A stretch of DNA of 64,000 nucleotides from contig JAKBWA010000118.1 in the NCBI GenBank assembly GCA_021841025.1, positions 1-64,000 of the forward strand, read 5' to 3'. Below the pieces are notes generated by a model. The model was not told the origin of the DNA. It searched no databases and was given only the letters and a program-made list of their open reading frames with translations. Shown here one piece after another: positions 62,392 through 64,000 of the stretch (positions within the stretch are counted from its first letter, which is position 1; every line of letters starts with the position of its first letter). Made by a program: the position numbers and the translations under genes. This DNA comes from Bacillota bacterium (GTDB taxonomy: Bacteria; Bacillota; Sulfobacillia; Sulfobacillales; Sulfobacillaceae).

Positions 62392-63036
62392 TTGGACAAC
62401 GAACTGGTTTTCCTGTCGTCTCCATCCATGCTTACGGATCAACCACATCCGATGTTAGTGTTGCTCCATGGATTTGGATCCGATGAAAAGGATTTAATGG
62501 CGCTCAGGCCTTACATTGATCCCGTGTGGGCGATCGTATCGATCCGGGCACCCTTTCGCCAAGGGGCGGGATTTAGGTGGTATGCCTTGGAACCGGGGGG
62601 GGCATGGGATCTCAACGAATTCCATCAGAGTATGGAAGCCTTGACACAATGGCTTGAGAAATTGCCCAGCCGTTTTCCCCAGGTTTCTTCTGATGCTACC
62701 GTTATCGGGGGATTTAGTCAGGGAGCGGCCTTAGCCTTGGCCTTGGGATTGTTTGATTTTCAGGTGCCGGTGGCAGGAATTTTGGCGCTGAGCGGATATC
62801 TGCCCCATTTGCCCGCCCAGGAACCAACGTGGAGAAACCTCCCGGTATTTTGGGGGCATGGCGAAAATGACCCTGTCCTGGCTTATACTTTGGCCCAAAA
62901 AGGACACCATGAGCTTTTAGAACGGGGCATTGGCGTCAGCTTCCATTCCTATTCAGCGGGTCATGAAGTTGTGGAAGAGGAATTGGTCCATGCCGGGGCC
63001 TGGCTAAAGCAATTCAAAAGCATCCAGCGGAGCTGA
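62392..63036 (+). CDS. Phospholipase/carboxylesterase-family alpha/beta hydrolase
   Basis: 214 residues. LLHGFGSDEKDL oxyanion loop, nucleophile Ser in GGFSQGAALAL, Asp in GENDPVL and His in SAGHEV complete the triad. Acts on short-chain esters or lysophospholipids. TTG start: AGGAGAGG lies 5-6 bases upstream; the ATG at 62388 is out of frame. Confidence 0.88.
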   Translation: MDNELVFLSSPSMLTDQPHPMLVLLHGFGSDEKDLMALRPYIDPVWAIVSIRAPFRQGAGFRWYALEPGGAWDLNEFHQSMEALTQWLEKLPSRFPQVSSDATVIGGFSQGAALALALGLFDFQVPVAGILALSGYLPHLPAQEPTWRNLPVFWGHGENDPVLAYTLAQKGHHELLERGIGVSFHSYSAGHEVVEEELVHAGAWLKQFKSIQRS

Positions 63037-63082
63037 AGCCTTGTCGAAATTGTGAAATCTGAAGCACCGCAGGACAGAGGAC

Positions 63083-64000
63083 TTATACACCAGGGTTAAA
63101 GTGGGTCTGGTTGACCCGGAGCCGATGAAAACCCCACTGAAGAATTTTTTCCGCATCTTGGTTTTCTGGAGGAAACCCATGCTGTCCATGGAGAATGACG
63201 CCTAGTAGCGTTACGGGGCGCCCGTTAACATTTCTGGTGGCAGTGAACACCAGGTTGAAGCCGGCCTGCGTGGTCCAACCGGTTTTGACGCCGGTGACAG
63301 AAGGATCTAAAAAGAGCAGGCTGTTGAGATTGCGGACGACGGGGTTGTGAGGAAGAGATGCCACCCTGGTGTCCACAATCTTACGGAAAAGCGGAATTCG
63401 CAAGTCTTGCTGAACAATGATCGACAAGTCCCATGCGGTTCCTGTTGACTTAGGAGAAAGGCCGTCGGGGTCCGCATAATGGGTGCCATTCATGCCGAAC
63501 TGACGGGCTTGTCGGTTCATTGCCGCTACAAACTGGGCGCGCGTGCCAGACATCTTTTCGGCTAAGGCTACAGCGGCATTGTTAGCGGACGCAAGCATGA
63601 GAGCATAGAGAAGTTGATGCACGGTGTAATGCTCCCCGACGGCCATGTAGATGTCCGAACCGGTCGTCGCAGCGGCTTGTGGGCCTACTCTCACGACTTG
63701 GTTTAAGGCAAGATGGTGCCAGATTAAATAAAATGTCATTAATTTGGTGGTGGAGGCCAAAGGTCCTGGTTGATGGGGATGAAGTTTCCACAAGAGTTGG
63801 TGTGTGTTGAGATTCCAGAGAATTCCTGACGATTCGCCAATTTTAAAAGGCAACGATGGCGTGTTTAAGGGGCCTGGTGTAACCATATAGGGAAAGCTCG
63901 CCTTGCTTGGGGTTGTTGATGCGATTCGTTTTGGCGGCGAAGAGTGTATGAAACTCTGATTAATCCAAGCTGACAAGATGAGCAATAAGATAATAAGGGC
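63083..64000 (-). CDS. D-alanyl-D-alanine carboxypeptidase (S11), 5' end outside window
   Basis: At least 305 residues; the frame is open to the window edge at 64000 and the hydrophobic stretch there (ALIILLLILSAW) is the signal peptide, so the true start is beyond. Catalytic SxxK in ASTTKLMT, SxN in LASANNAAV and KTG in GVKTGWTTQAG are all present. It trims peptidoglycan stem peptides on the outer face of the membrane; some family members act in spore cortex work. Related to DacA/DacF types, but the subgroup cannot be fixed. Confidence 0.88.
   Translation of the reverse strand, partial: ALIILLLILSAWINQSFIHSSPPKRIASTTPSKASFPYMVTPGPLNTPSLPFKIGESSGILWNLNTHQLLWKLHPHQPGPLASTTKLMTFYLIWHHLALNQVVRVGPQAAATTGSDIYMAVGEHYTVHQLLYALMLASANNAAVALAEKMSGTRAQFVAAMNRQARQFGMNGTHYADPDGLSPKSTGTAWDLSIIVQQDLRIPLFRKIVDTRVASLPHNPVVRNLNSLLFLDPSVTGVKTGWTTQAGFNLVFTATRNVNGRPVTLLGVILHGQHGFPPENQDAEKILQWGFHRLRVNQTHFNPGV

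Noticed and set aside
1-64000. CRISPR arrays, rRNA and tRNA genes
   Set aside because: No regularly spaced repeats, rRNA core sequences or tRNA cloverleaf patterns were recognised by reading either strand; a covariance-model scan would be decisive.

Overview
The window (about 50% GC, strong AGGAGG-type ribosome binding sites, frequent GTG and TTG starts, many short translationally coupled gene pairs) looks like the chromosome of a Gram-positive-type bacterium. A secreted acid-type sedolisin protease, a form II aerobic CO dehydrogenase-like operon, a group 4 hydrogenase-like membrane complex and a flagellar-type chemotaxis operon together suggest an aerobic, probably acidophilic member of the Sulfobacillus group. 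This placement is inference from gene content, not a database match. I see no rRNA, tRNA or CRISPR array.

Layout. 1-3.8 kb: quinone-oxidoreductase-like enzyme, a coupled Nudix/metallo-beta-lactamase pair and a divergent ADP-ribosylglycohydrolase-like protein on the minus strand. 4.3-12 kb: molybdenum hydroxylase operon in the order small-large-medium subunit, then coxD, coxE, coxG and coxI/xdhC maturation genes. 12-15.3 kb: a protein of Ig-like repeats and a two-domain glycosyltransferase. 15.5-17 kb: a NicO-type metal transporter followed by a Fur-family regulator, with a Nur-like operator at the promoter. 17.3-20.8 kb: GH15 glucoamylase/trehalase and glucose-6-phosphate dehydrogenase. 20.8-24.1 kb: sedolisin. 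24.3-27.1 kb: TPR lipoprotein, a collapsed IS200/IS605 element (tnpA front fused to tnpB tail) and a methyltransferase with a coiled coil. 27.4-35.2 kb: acetyltransferase, spermidine synthase, GH76-like protein, rpiA, lipoprotein, phosphatase and two unknown proteins.

35.4-43.2 kb: a six-gene minus-strand operon for a membrane complex built like formate hydrogenlyase/complex I (HyfC, E, F, G, a fused H-I and B). Its large subunit has lost all four NiFe cysteine ligands, so it belongs with the energy-converting-hydrogenase-related (Ehr) complexes of unknown reaction. This is the strongest candidate for undescribed biology here. A structured intergenic region lies downstream of it and a 15-bp inverted repeat upstream.

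43.9-52.4 kb: mostly unknown or poorly characterised proteins, a pRiA4b ORF-3-like protein, an MFS transporter, a YjbQ protein, a 39-residue membrane protein, an M17 aminopeptidase and a DUF1540 protein. 52.5-61.5 kb: chemotaxis operon mcp-cheW-cheA-(degenerate HD-GYP)-cheC-cheY-cheB-cheR, tightly overlapped, in which CheA carries an extra CheW domain plus receiver domain (a CheA-CheV fusion). 61.8-64 kb: DUF420 membrane protein, carboxylesterase and a D-alanyl-D-alanine carboxypeptidase that runs off the window end.
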